The position numbers and the translations under genes are program-made. This document shows positions 24,007 to 31,865 of a stretch of DNA of 41,887 nt, piece after piece (positions within the stretch are counted from its first letter, which is position 1; each line of letters starts with the position of its first letter). The DNA comes from Novosphingobium profundi (GTDB lineage Bacteria; Pseudomonadota; Alphaproteobacteria; Sphingomonadales; Sphingomonadaceae). The notes below the pieces were generated by a model that was not told the origin of the DNA, ran no database searches, and saw only the letters and a program-made list of their open reading frames with translations. Where the stretch lies: positions 1 through 41,887 of the forward strand of contig NZ_JABWCU010000027.1 in assembly GCF_018491765.1 (NCBI RefSeq), given 5' to 3'.

Positions 24007-25776
24007 ATGACCACTACTCTCAAGCTGTCGCAGCTTCGCCTTTCCCCGCTCAACGTCCGCAAGGTCGAGCCGACCGGGATCGAGGCCCTGGCCGACGACA
24101 TTCACGCTCACGGCCTTATCCAGAACCTTGGCGTTTACGAGGATGCGGGCAAGTTCTGGGTGTTCGCCGGAGGGCGGCGCTTCCGTGCGCTTGACCTTCT
24201 CAAGAAGCGCAAGGTCGTGACCGCCGCCTTTCCCGTCCCCGTCATCATCAAGGACAAGGCCGAGGCCATCGAGCTTTCGCTGGTGGAGAACACCCAGCGC
24301 GAGAACATGCACCCGGCCGATGCCGTGACCGCGTTCGCCCAGCTTCGCGATGAAGGCGGCATGAGCGCCGAGGATATTGCGGCCCGCTTTGGCTACAGCA
24401 CTGGCCATGTCGCCAAGTTGCTGCGTCTCGGCAGTCTGGCTCCTGCCCTGCTGGAAGCCTTCGCCACCGACACGATCGGCATGGAAGCCGCCCAGGCGCT
24501 CACCATGAGCGAGGATCACGCCGCGCAGATCGAGGCATTCGAGCGTTGCGGCAACAGTCCTGCTGCAATCCGCCGCATCCTCACGATCGAGAAGGTTCGC
24601 ACCGATGCATCGGCCTTCTGCTTTGTCGGTCTGGATGCATACGAGGCCGCAGGGGGCACCATTACCCGCGACCTGTTCGGAGAGACCGGGTATGCCGATG
24701 ATCCGGTTTTGCTGGACGAACTGGTTGCGGCGAAGCTGGATGGCATTCGGGCCGGGTTCGAGGCCGAGGGTTGGAAGATCGTCGAAGTTGCCGCCGAGGC
24801 TCCCCACGACATTTACAGCCGTGGTTATCTGCGCCCCGAGACGCGCGAAGCGAGCGACGAGGAGGCGGCTCAGCTTGCCGCGCTCGATGCCCAGATTGAA
24901 GCACTGGAAACTGAAGGCAGCGAGGACGCCGCCGCGCTGTTCGAACGGCGTGACGCGATCACGGAAGGCTTCGAGGCATTCACTGACGCGCAGAAGGCGA
25001 ACGGTGGGGTTTGTGCCTATATCGGCTACAAAGGCGATCTGGTCCTTCGCCATTGGACCGTTGCCGTCGAACGGCCCACCGCCAAGGTCGAAGAAACCGG
25101 TCCTTATGCTGCCAGCATGATCGAGCGCCTGACGGCTATTCGCACGATGGCACTGCAACAGGAAGTGGCGTCCCAGCCTGCCCTTGCCATCGATATTCTG
25201 CTGGACAGTATGACCGCGCAGTTGCTTCACGGCTTGCACAGCTACGACCTTGCCGCTGACATTCACCCGACCGTGACCCGCCACACCGTCGAGCAGGACG
25301 TGCTTGATGGAAGCCGCCTTGCTGACCTTCCTGCCCTGCTTGTCGATCGGTTTGCGGACATTCCCGCCGATGGTCGTTTCGAGACGATCCGCGCGATGGA
25401 TGAGGCTGACAAGATGCAGTTGCTCGCTGCCTTGGTGGCGACATCCATCAATGGCACGATCTTCAATCACGGCGGGATCGGCGCGCGGCAGGCTACCGCC
25501 GACAAATACGCCGATGCCGCTGGCCTCGATCTTCGCCAGCACTGGACCCCGGGGCAGACCTTTTTCGACCGGCTCAAGAAGGCGAGCCTTCTCGCGATCC
25601 TGGCCGATGAATGCGGCGAGGATGCCGCCGCGAATTGCGCCAAGATGAAGAAGGGCGACCTTGCCGTTGCCGTCAACGAGCGGCTTCCCGTTGGCTGGTT
25701 GCCCGAACCGGCCCGCCGTTTTACACCTCTTCGCGAGCAGCCCACGGACGAAGGCGAAATGTCCGAGGTTGCTTGA
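24007..25776 (+). CDS. Large ParB/Spo0J-family plasmid protein
   Basis: A 589-residue protein of the ParB-like nuclease/CTPase family, longer than partition ParB. The N-terminal half has the fold's motifs: LSPLNVRKVEP, GLIQNLGVYED, FAGGRRFRALDLL (the GxRR box, about 54-66), ENTQRENMHPADAV (about 95-108), and a helix-turn-helix at SAEDIAARFGYSTGHVAKLLRL. The C-terminal 350 residues are specific to this plasmid type (acidic helices, then FFDRLKKASLLAIL and WLPEPARRF). Such genes sit next to ardC, DUF3768 and ssb in leading regions of alphaproteobacterial plasmids. Because parA/parB exist elsewhere, this one is probably not the partition gene. A transcriptional or clamp role at the nearby TTGCACCGGTGCAA site is possible. 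A perfect 13-bp hairpin follows. Confidence 0.87.
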   Translation: MTTTLKLSQLRLSPLNVRKVEPTGIEALADDIHAHGLIQNLGVYEDAGKFWVFAGGRRFRALDLLKKRKVVTAAFPVPVIIKDKAEAIELSLVENTQRENMHPADAVTAFAQLRDEGGMSAEDIAARFGYSTGHVAKLLRLGSLAPALLEAFATDTIGMEAAQALTMSEDHAAQIEAFERCGNSPAAIRRILTIEKVRTDASAFCFVGLDAYEAAGGTITRDLFGETGYADDPVLLDELVAAKLDGIRAGFEAEGWKIVEVAAEAPHDIYSRGYLRPETREASDEEAAQLAALDAQIEALETEGSEDAAALFERRDAITEGFEAFTDAQKANGGVCAYIGYKGDLVLRHWTVAVERPTAKVEETGPYAASMIERLTAIRTMALQQEVASQPALAIDILLDSMTAQLLHGLHSYDLAADIHPTVTRHTVEQDVLDGSRLADLPALLVDRFADIPADGRFETIRAMDEADKMQLLAALVATSINGTIFNHGGIGARQATADKYADAAGLDLRQHWTPGQTFFDRLKKASLLAILADECGEDAAANCAKMKKGDLAVAVNERLPVGWLPEPARRFTPLREQPTDEGEMSEVA

Positions 25777-25782
25777 TGTGCT

Positions 25783-25811
25783 GGCCGGTGGAGCGTGTCG
25801 CTCCACCGGCC
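25783..25811 (+). terminator. Strong GC hairpin after the ParB-like gene
   Basis: GGCCGGTGGAGCG (25783-25795) pairs perfectly with CGCTCCACCGGCC (25799-25811) around a 3-base loop, 6 bases after the stop. It is followed by TCCCTTTCG, a weak U-run. It probably ends the rightward transcript. Confidence 0.65.
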
Positions 25812-25858
25812 TCCCTTTCGATGAGGACACTGCGTGTTCGGCTCCTTACTCGCCACAC

Positions 25859-25872
25859 TTGCACCGGTGCAA
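25859..25872. promoter_or_regulatory. 14-bp palindrome identical to the par-region core
   Basis: TTGCACCGGTGCAA matches the centre of the site at 15705-15722 exactly, but lies 10 kb away, just past the ParB-like gene. A 14-bp exact match is unlikely by chance in a window this size. It suggests a third binding site for ParB or for the ParB-like protein. Confidence 0.6.
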
Positions 25873-26341
25873 TTGTAGCCGCACCCGGCTTCCATGTCGC
25901 TGCCGGAGCCCCGCCTTCTTGATACGCGCTGTAGGGAAATCGGCGCTTGTCACCATAGAAGGGCAGGGCGCCATGCCGGTTCGGCGGCGTCGTTTAAACG
26001 CTCTCGCTGCTGGGTGAACGGACGTTCCGACAGATCGCCAAAGGGTGGGCTTCCAACAACTATCGCGGTGCGCCTGGGGACATCTGCGTCCTGATCAGAA
26101 CCCTGAACCGAGTGAGGGTGGAGCTCCGGGTATAATGGGACAGTCCGACTTCGCGGGTGCTGTCCAACGCATCTGGTGTCCGGCCTTTGCTATGCGGGAA
26201 GGGCTTCGCCCCAAGCAGAAAGCCGCTGCGATGCCGCTACGGTTTCCACGATGTGGACCCTCCTTCTTTCAACTTGCCCGCGCATGGTCCGCCCCCCGTT
26301 CCGGCGATGCGTCAGCAACCTTTTGAAGAAGGACAGGACCC
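25873..26341. other. Leader region of the second ssb gene, no gene
   Basis: Only short overlapping frames are seen. A small hairpin, GGGCTTCGCCC, lies near 26202-26212, and GAAGAAGGACAGG precedes the ssb start. It is similar in length and position to the duplicated leaders, but I could not align it to them by eye. Confidence 0.4.
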
Positions 26342-26671
26342 ATGCAAAATATCGCAGAGTTTCGGATCATCGGCCGCGTCGGGAAAATCGAGATCAAGGA
26401 CAAGGTTGCCTTCCTCGACATCGCGGCAAACTACAGCCGCAAGGTCGGCGAGGAATGGGAAGACGATCCGCACTGGAACCGCGTAACCCTCATTGGAAAG
26501 AACGCCGAGCGTGTCGATCGGATCGGCAAGGGCGATCTTCTTCATATTGCTGGCCGGGTACGGCAAAGCAGTTATCAGCGCGAAGACGGCGAGCGGGTCT
26601 TTCACGTCGACCTCATCGTCGAGCGGTTCGCCACCCTGCTGCGCAGCGAGAACGCGCGAGAGGAGGGCTAG
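26342..26671 (+). CDS. ssb: Single-stranded DNA-binding protein, copy 2
   Basis: A 109-residue OB-fold protein, paralog of the one at 20102. Both open with QNIAEFRIIGR(I/V)GKI and share the HWN-V, the GDL-HI-GR block and the final strand (DLI plus a hydrophobic run). They differ in most loops (here VAFLDIAANYSRKVG and YQREDGERVFHVDLI). The C-terminal tail (ENAREEG) is acidic but lacks the canonical DDDIPF tip. The start is the ATG at 26342, after AAGGACAGG. A U-tailed hairpin at 26698-26732 ends the transcript. It is the last rightward gene before the candidate oriT, so it would be among the first to enter a recipient if transfer starts there. Confidence 0.85.
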   Translation: MQNIAEFRIIGRVGKIEIKDKVAFLDIAANYSRKVGEEWEDDPHWNRVTLIGKNAERVDRIGKGDLLHIAGRVRQSSYQREDGERVFHVDLIVERFATLLRSENAREEG

Positions 26672-26697
26672 AGCGTACTCGTACGTGCCTGAAGGAT

Positions 26698-26732
26698 CGA
26701 AGGCGGTGCAACAGCGCCGCCTTCGTCGTTTT
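26698..26732 (+). terminator. Rho-independent terminator after ssb copy 2
   Basis: CGAAGGCGG (26698-26706) pairs with CCGCCTTCG (26717-26725) around a 10-base loop, followed by TCGTTTT. It lies 27 bases after the ssb stop and separates this block from the convergent small gene at 26781. Confidence 0.7.
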
Positions 26733-26780
26733 ACACTGTGCGCCTCTGGCTCGCTCCCGGCCTGAATGATCCTGCGTTGA

Positions 26781-27059
26781 TCAGGGGGACGTCGGACGTT
26801 CGAGTTCGGTGAGCTTATGCGCGATCTCTGCGGCTTCATGCGTTGCGATGGCCTTGGCAATCGCGCGCGCATCGGCCTTCTCCATGGCCGATATTTTGAC
26901 CCGTCCTAGGGCCGCGAACAACGTGTCGCGCCCGGCGTCGCGGGCAGCCTCCTCAGCTTCCCTGGCTTGTTGGTCGAGCGCGGCGAGTTCGGAGCGCAGC
27001 ACCGCGCGTCGGTTCTCGATAGCGGCGAGCGAGGACATTTTTCGGGCGGGTTTCGGCAT
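26781..27059 (-). CDS. Small coiled-coil protein, possible relaxosome accessory (TraC-like)
   Basis: A 92-residue basic/acidic helical protein starting at the ATG at 27059 (MPKPARKMSSLAAIENRR). Residues about 10-45 are a coiled-coil-like run (RSELAALDQQAREAEEAARD), followed by LFAALGRVKISAMEKADARAIAKAI. The general shape resembles the small TraC/TraD accessory proteins next to the oriT of Agrobacterium-type plasmids, but no diagnostic motif is present. The longer frame up to 27590 crosses the oriT candidate and the mobC gene and is not real. It is divergent from mobC, with the inverted-repeat region between them, the usual arrangement around an origin of transfer. Confidence 0.6.
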   Translation of the reverse strand: MPKPARKMSSLAAIENRRAVLRSELAALDQQAREAEEAARDAGRDTLFAALGRVKISAMEKADARAIAKAIATHEAAEIAHKLTELERPTSP

Positions 27060-27180
27060 GAAAACGGCTCCGTGAAGTGCGAGGATGAGCGCGGATTCTG
27101 TCTGATGCCGAGCGTGCTCGCTAGATGCGCTGACCGCGAAATGCGATGAGTGGAGTCTGCGCATAGACAGCGCGCAGATT

Positions 27181-27346
27181 GGAGGAAGGCTGCATCTTGT
27201 TGCCTGGGCGATGTGCTTTAGAATGCAGGCAATTCCTCCTTCCACGTTTCTTGGCCTATTCAGTTTTGACGGTGTTCCAAGAAAGGGAATTTGGGTTCGG
27301 CTAGAGATGGCAGGATATGCCAATTGGCACCAATGATAACATTGGT
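27181..27346. other. Candidate origin of transfer (oriT)
   Basis: Within the 321-bp gap between two divergent mobilization genes there are three inverted-repeat structures. The imperfect long pair is GGAGGAAGGCTGCAT (27181-27195) with ATGCAGGCAATTCCTCC (27223-27239). A 12-bp palindrome, TGCCAATTGGCA, lies at 27318-27329. An overlapping hairpin, ACCAATG-ATAA-CATTGGT, occupies 27329-27346. The stretch is locally AT-rich. MOBP relaxases nick next to such repeats upstream of mobC. The exact nic site cannot be named from sequence alone. Confidence 0.55.
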
Positions 27347-27380
27347 TCGTTTGGCGGCCGCTGCACGGGGCTTCTAAGTC

Positions 27381-27974
27381 ATGATGGTAGGCGCACGATT
27401 GTCCGACGAGTTGGTGGCCGAGATCGATCGTCTCGCCATCGCCCAAGGGCAGAGCCGTGCGTCGTGGATCGCCAGTACCTTGCAACGCGCGGCGCTGTCC
27501 TCTGAGAACGACAACTTGCCCGTGACTGAAGTGCAGGGCAGGGGCCATCCCGACGACTATGTGCGCGTCACTGTTCGCCTGCATCGCCACGAAATCGAGG
27601 CGATCGAGGACGTGGCCGGGCCGTTACACCTTACCCGGAACGAATGGATCAAGCGCACCTTGCGTTGGGCGCTTTGGGACAAGGCGGGCGTGCTCCGGCT
27701 TGCGCCCGTGAGCCAGACCGAGCTTGGCAAGCTGCGCAAGCAGATCCTCGCGATTGGTCGAAACATCAACCAGGCGGTGCACGCGATGAACGCAGCGAAC
27801 CAGCCTGAAAGTCGCCTCGAATTGCATCGCGTGGCGGCGCAGTTTCTCGAAACCTGTGCCGACCTGAAGGCGCTGGTGTTCAAGACCCGGCGCGAGCTTT
27901 CCTCCTATGTCGGCGGCGAAGTCGGATACTGGATCGAGGCGCACAAGGCGCAAGACGAGGATGGAGAGGGATGA
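27381..27974 (+). CDS. mobC: MobC-like relaxosome protein with ribbon-helix-helix N-terminus
   Basis: A 197-residue DNA-binding mobilization protein. The first about 40 residues (ARLSDELVAEIDRLAIAQG then SRASWIASTLQRA) are a typical ribbon-helix-helix. A second such unit follows at about 60-95 (VRVTVRLHRHEIEAIEDVAG and RNEWIKRTLRWAL). The C-terminal part has the MobC motif ELGKLRKQILAIGRNINQ, then helices. It helps load the relaxase at oriT and may repress the operon through the palindromes just upstream. The start is at 27381; ATG-ATG leaves the exact codon open. Its stop overlaps the relaxase start (ATGA). Confidence 0.85.
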   Translation: MMVGARLSDELVAEIDRLAIAQGQSRASWIASTLQRAALSSENDNLPVTEVQGRGHPDDYVRVTVRLHRHEIEAIEDVAGPLHLTRNEWIKRTLRWALWDKAGVLRLAPVSQTELGKLRKQILAIGRNINQAVHAMNAANQPESRLELHRVAAQFLETCADLKALVFKTRRELSSYVGGEVGYWIEAHKAQDEDGEG

Positions 27975-29380
27975 GCTTTCGCTTCTCGCCTGGTACGCTC
28001 GACAGTCTGGCGGGCGTCTATGCGCCGTCCAAGAAGCGCAAGCCAGGAAGCGGCGGTGGGAAGGCGTCAGCTCCAAAAGCGGGTGGAACGCTCCTTGCCT
28101 TCGCGGTCTCCTCGATGCTTCCCTCCCCGTCGAAACTGAGGAGCGAGAATCGACCCAGCGCACAGGCCAAGCATGCTTTTGGCGGTAGCACTTCGGCGTC
28201 CGCAACGGGGCGCGCCATTCGTTCCATGGAGCGCACGGCGCGGCGCGCGCCGGAGGTCGTGGTGCGCATCACCGGACGCCAGCATGGTGGCGGGCATGTC
28301 CTTGCAAACTTCTCCTATATCAGCCGTCTGGGGCATGGCGAGGACGTCCAGGTGCCTCTCTACACGAGCGATAGCGATGTTCTTCGGGATGGACAGGACA
28401 TGCGCATTCTTGCCCAGGACTGGCAGGAGTGGGAGGTCGGAGGCGATGATCGGCGCAAGGGCGCGACCTCGATTTCAATGGTTCTTTCGATGCCGGCAGC
28501 GACCGAACCCGAGGCGCTGAAGGCGTCGGTGCTCGATTTCGCGCGCGAGGAATTTGCCAATCGCTCCTGGGTTGCCGCTCTCCACGTCGACCGCGATCAC
28601 CCGCATGTTCACCTGACAATTGCACGTCGCGATCATGATGGGCGGCGCTTCCATCCGAACCGTGGTGACCTTTTTCGGTATCGTCAGCGGTTCGCCCAAA
28701 AGCTGCGCGATCGTGGAATTGAGGCGAACGCGACGCCAGCGCGTGCACGCGGGATTGATCCTACGCACGAGCCGATCGCGGCGAAGAAGATGCGCGACAA
28801 GGGGCAGGTGCCGCGGATCGACAAGAGCCGTGCCGAACGGGCGCTGGCGTTCCGCGATAGACGCGTACCCGATCCGGTGAAGCAGGTCTTGGCCGATCGC
28901 CACGCGACGGTTTTGCAGGCCTACGCCAAGTCGATCATGGAACTGTCCTCGTCTCCCTCGTTGTCCGATCAGGTGACGGCGCAGACGCTATCCAAGTTTG
29001 TCGAGACGATGCCTGATCCAGAGAGCAATTCGGAGCGGGCGGCGCGGCTCAGGCTCGAAGCAGAGCGTGGGTTGCGACTGGTCGATGATCGCGATCCAAT
29101 TGCCCAGGCGCTTGCGAAATATGAGCAGCGGAGTCTCGGCGCCCAGGAATCAGAACAGGCGGAGGCGGGCGTCCGGCCATCTGAAAAGTCGAGCGGCAAT
29201 GCGCTCGATGATGGCGTCTCGGATAGGCTCAAGGCCTTCATTGAGAAGGCTGGCGAAGATAAGTCCGAAGGCTCCGTTGATCGAGCCGACGACATTCTCC
29301 GTCGTGTTCGCGAACGTGACCTGGAGCGCCAACAGCGTGACATTGATCGGTCCAAGGATCGAGGAGGGCCTCAACGATGA
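27971..29380 (+). CDS. MOBP-type relaxase (VirD2/MobA-like)
   Basis: A 469-residue relaxase that nicks one strand at oriT and stays attached by a tyrosine. The nuclease domain lies at about 95-270. FSYISRLG carries the candidate catalytic Y116, and HVDRDHPHVHL (205-215) provides the metal-binding histidines H205, H212 and H214 with the D in between. The first 90 residues are low-complexity and basic. The C-terminal part (about 280-469) is charged and helical, likely for binding the coupling protein. The start overlaps the mobC stop and the stop overlaps the next ORF (ATGA at both ends), so the three genes form a tight operon. Long shadow frames on the other strand were ignored. Confidence 0.9.
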   Translation: MSFRFSPGTLDSLAGVYAPSKKRKPGSGGGKASAPKAGGTLLAFAVSSMLPSPSKLRSENRPSAQAKHAFGGSTSASATGRAIRSMERTARRAPEVVVRITGRQHGGGHVLANFSYISRLGHGEDVQVPLYTSDSDVLRDGQDMRILAQDWQEWEVGGDDRRKGATSISMVLSMPAATEPEALKASVLDFAREEFANRSWVAALHVDRDHPHVHLTIARRDHDGRRFHPNRGDLFRYRQRFAQKLRDRGIEANATPARARGIDPTHEPIAAKKMRDKGQVPRIDKSRAERALAFRDRRVPDPVKQVLADRHATVLQAYAKSIMELSSSPSLSDQVTAQTLSKFVETMPDPESNSERAARLRLEAERGLRLVDDRDPIAQALAKYEQRSLGAQESEQAEAGVRPSEKSSGNALDDGVSDRLKAFIEKAGEDKSEGSVDRADDILRRVRERDLERQQRDIDRSKDRGGPQR

Positions 29381-30267
29381 AGGACGAGGGCACGCGCCTT
29401 GCTGTCGCGGCGATCCTTGAAACCGTGATGGCAATGCAGTCCGAAATGGCGGCGATGAATGCTAGGCAGGTCGAGATCCTCGACCGCTTGAACCATATCG
29501 ATGCCGGGCCCCCGACGACGACAGACCTTGTGCCGATGTTGGAGATCATTCTCGCGCGCCTTATTGAAGACCGGGAGCGTCAGGCCGAGGGCTTTGAACG
29601 GACCGCCGAACTCGCCGCTTTCGCCCATGCCGCCGCGAGTGGGCAGGGGGCTCCGTTGCCGGACGAGGTTGCAGATCACGCATTATTGAAGCGTTTTGCT
29701 TATCTGCAACCGGCCGAACGCGAGCCAAGTGATCCGGCCCTCGCGCGCTGGAGGCAAGAGGTTAAGCGCGCTTCTACGGACGAACTGACCAAGGTTCTGA
29801 AGGCCCAGTATATGCCGTCGCCGACGGAGCCAGTTGACGTTCGGGTGCTACGTTTTCGCTTGGCTGCGATTACGCGCGATGAACTCAAGGCGCGCGGCGC
29901 TGTGTTGCCGCCCGCGCACCCACCGGCCATCGTTCACGATCATTCCGTCATGTCAAAGCAGGCGCGCATCGCTGAACTCGGTGCACTCTGGCGGGCGGGC
30001 GATAGCCTTGCTCTCCACGGCGAAGCCGAACTTGCCGGTGCGATCGACTATATGAGGCGAACGCGGGCTCGTCTCCTGGCCGAGGGGAACTCTCCCGAGT
30101 TGGTCGACGACTTGATGGAACAACTTCACGAGAAAATTGGCGATGAGTTGTCCGGAGGGCAGGTTGTAAAGCGTCAAACCGCACCTGCATATGATGCGCC
30201 TGGTCGGGAAAATGGCAAAGATTTTGACCTGGGATCGCCCCGAGAGACGGCCCCAAATATCCGCTAG
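29377..30267 (+). CDS. Hypothetical protein of the mobilization operon
   Basis: A 296-residue protein whose ATG overlaps the relaxase stop. Residues about 5-40 form an amphipathic helix rich in Met/Gln/Glu (a likely coiled coil), with a second helical run at about 58-95. The middle has a long helical region around VRVLRFRLAAITRDELKARG and KQARIAELGALWRAGDSLAL. No family is recognised. Coupling to the relaxase suggests a transfer accessory. The C-terminal residues (KDFDLGSPRETAPNIR) run to 36 bases from the IS110 boundary repeat, so the native 3' end or downstream genes may have been replaced by the insertion. Confidence 0.7.
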   Translation: MKDEGTRLAVAAILETVMAMQSEMAAMNARQVEILDRLNHIDAGPPTTTDLVPMLEIILARLIEDRERQAEGFERTAELAAFAHAAASGQGAPLPDEVADHALLKRFAYLQPAEREPSDPALARWRQEVKRASTDELTKVLKAQYMPSPTEPVDVRVLRFRLAAITRDELKARGAVLPPAHPPAIVHDHSVMSKQARIAELGALWRAGDSLALHGEAELAGAIDYMRRTRARLLAEGNSPELVDDLMEQLHEKIGDELSGGQVVKRQTAPAYDAPGRENGKDFDLGSPRETAPNIR

Positions 30268-30315
30268 CGCTTGTGCCTGCGCTTTTTCCGATAGGCGCCC
30301 TTGCACGAACATAGG

Positions 30316-30446
30316 GTAATCGCGGGAGCGACTGCCGGAAAGGCCGGTTCGCGGATCGAGATTGCTGGCAGGTTGGTTGCCCCCCGATAGGATGAAGAAC
30401 GGGCTCACGGCATGTGCCAGGCCCAAGCATCGTACGGAGGACAACC
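30316..30446 (+). ncRNA. Candidate IS110 bridge RNA region
   Basis: IS110 elements of the IS621 group transcribe a bridge RNA from the non-coding 5' end upstream of the transposase; its loops pair with target and donor DNA. This 131-bp region lies in the expected place and has paired runs such as GCCGGAAAGGCCGG (near 30334-30347) and others. I have not folded it or found the guide loops. The downstream non-coding 140 bp is the alternative location if the element is of the IS1111 group. Confidence 0.4.
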
Positions 30447-31472
30447 ATGGAGCAGTATATCGGTCTCGATGTTTCGTTGAAAGATACTTCGGTTTCGGTT
30501 CGGCAGGATGGCAAGCGCATCTGGCGCGGAAAGTGTGCCTCAGACCCGAAGCTTCTAGCCGAAGTGATCCGCAAACGTGCCCCGCAGGCCAAGCGGATCG
30601 TGTTTGAGACAGGCCCTCTCTCGGTATGGTTCTATCATGCGCTGATGGCGGAAGGGCTGCCGGCGATCTGCATCGATGCGCGCCATGCCAAGGCGCATCT
30701 CGACATGGCTCCGAACAAGACAGATGCTAACGACGCCGATGGGTTGGCCCACCTTGCCGAAGTTGGTTTCTACCGGGAAGTGCGCGTCAAGGGTTTCGAC
30801 AGCATGTTGATCAGGACGCTGGTTGCGGGTCGACGCCAGTTGCTCAAGATGCAGATTCAGTTGTCCAACCAGATCCGTGTCTTGATGAAGACATTCGGTC
30901 TCGTCGTGCCCAAAGGCGTCGGCGGCGTTTTCGAGCGGAATGTACTGTCTTTGCTGGAGGATGATGCGAAGCTGGCCCAGATCATCCAGCCTTTGCTGCG
31001 GGCCTGGAGAGAAATGCGGGGCCAGGCGGCTGAGTTGAACCGGCAGATGATTGCCATGGCGCGGGAGAACCAGCATTGCCGTTTGCTCATGTCCGTGCCT
31101 GGCGTCGGGGTCGTCACTGCAACCGCATTCACGGCAGCCATCGAGGATCCAAACAATTTCAAGAATTCGCGATCGGTCGGTGCATGGGTCGGCTTGACGA
31201 CCAAGCGCTACCAATCCGGCGAGGTCGATTATGATGGCCATATCTCGCGCCGGGGAGACGGGCATCTGCGAACACTGCTCTATGAGGCCGCCGCTGTCAT
31301 TTTGACGCGGTCCATCGCTGACAGCAGTCTGCGCAGATGGGGCCTCGCATTGCGTGACCGGCTCGGCTTCAAACGGGCAGCGGTCGCGCTCGCCCGCAAG
31401 CTCGCCGTCATCATGCACACGATGATGAAAACCGGCGAGCTGTTCGACCACCGCCTCGAGACAGCTGCGTAA
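30447..31472 (+). CDS. IS110-family DEDD transposase
   Basis: A 341-residue recombinase. The RuvC-like DEDD residues are visible: D8 (YIGLDVS), E54 (FETGPLS), and D93/D96 (KTDANDADGLA). The C-terminal Tnp domain has SVPGVGVVTATAF, SVGAWVGLT and the serine motif GHISRRGDGHLRTLL, which carries the second catalytic residue. The start at 30447 follows ACGGAGG and was chosen over the in-frame ATG at 30414. The frame is intact and full length, so activity is likely. Downstream non-coding DNA runs to the repeat at 31612. Confidence 0.93.
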   Translation: MEQYIGLDVSLKDTSVSVRQDGKRIWRGKCASDPKLLAEVIRKRAPQAKRIVFETGPLSVWFYHALMAEGLPAICIDARHAKAHLDMAPNKTDANDADGLAHLAEVGFYREVRVKGFDSMLIRTLVAGRRQLLKMQIQLSNQIRVLMKTFGLVVPKGVGGVFERNVLSLLEDDAKLAQIIQPLLRAWREMRGQAAELNRQMIAMARENQHCRLLMSVPGVGVVTATAFTAAIEDPNNFKNSRSVGAWVGLTTKRYQSGEVDYDGHISRRGDGHLRTLLYEAAAVILTRSIADSSLRRWGLALRDRLGFKRAAVALARKLAVIMHTMMKTGELFDHRLETAA

Positions 31473-31865
31473 GCGGCGGCGGTATAAACGGCAAATAGCG
31501 GGAGAAAGAATAAGGCTCGCATCCAGTTGGATGCTACGGCCCGTCCCTGCCGGGACGCGGATGAGATCATTCCGAGTAGCGGGAAGCAACTACCTCCATT
31601 GGAAGATTGCGGCACGAACATAGGAAGTTCTCACCCACGAATTTCTATCCTGCGGCGATCGAACCGTATCGACCGCGTAGACGACCATGTTCCCGGCAAA
31701 CGAACGGACACAAGAGGCTGATTTTCTCCTTGGAAAGGCATTGACTTTGGGTGGGCGATTAGACGACCCGCTTCGCGGGAGGGGCGCGTGGGGTGGCGTA
31801 GCGTGGTATATGTAGGCCTTTAGCGGGTCGAGGCTGGCAGTTCCTTTAACGGAGAGGAACTTGCC

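Larger units (their letters stand above)
30303..31624. mobile_element. IS110-family insertion sequence
   Basis: The direct repeat GCACGAACATAGG occurs at 30303-30315 and again at 31612-31624. It encloses one IS110 transposase and has no long terminal inverted repeats, as usual for IS110. The repeat probably contains the recombined core and donor/target flanks, so the true ends lie within or at it. The 130 bp before the transposase and the 140 bp after it are non-coding. Confidence 0.7.

Noticed and set aside
23992..25830. Minus-strand 612-codon frame
   Set aside because: Antisense to the ParB-like gene. Long shadows are expected when third codon positions are GC-rich.
29953..30444. Minus-strand frame with a protein-like piece near 30210-30360
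   Set aside because: Most of it is antisense to the 29377 gene, and the remainder crosses the IS110 boundary. No family recognised.
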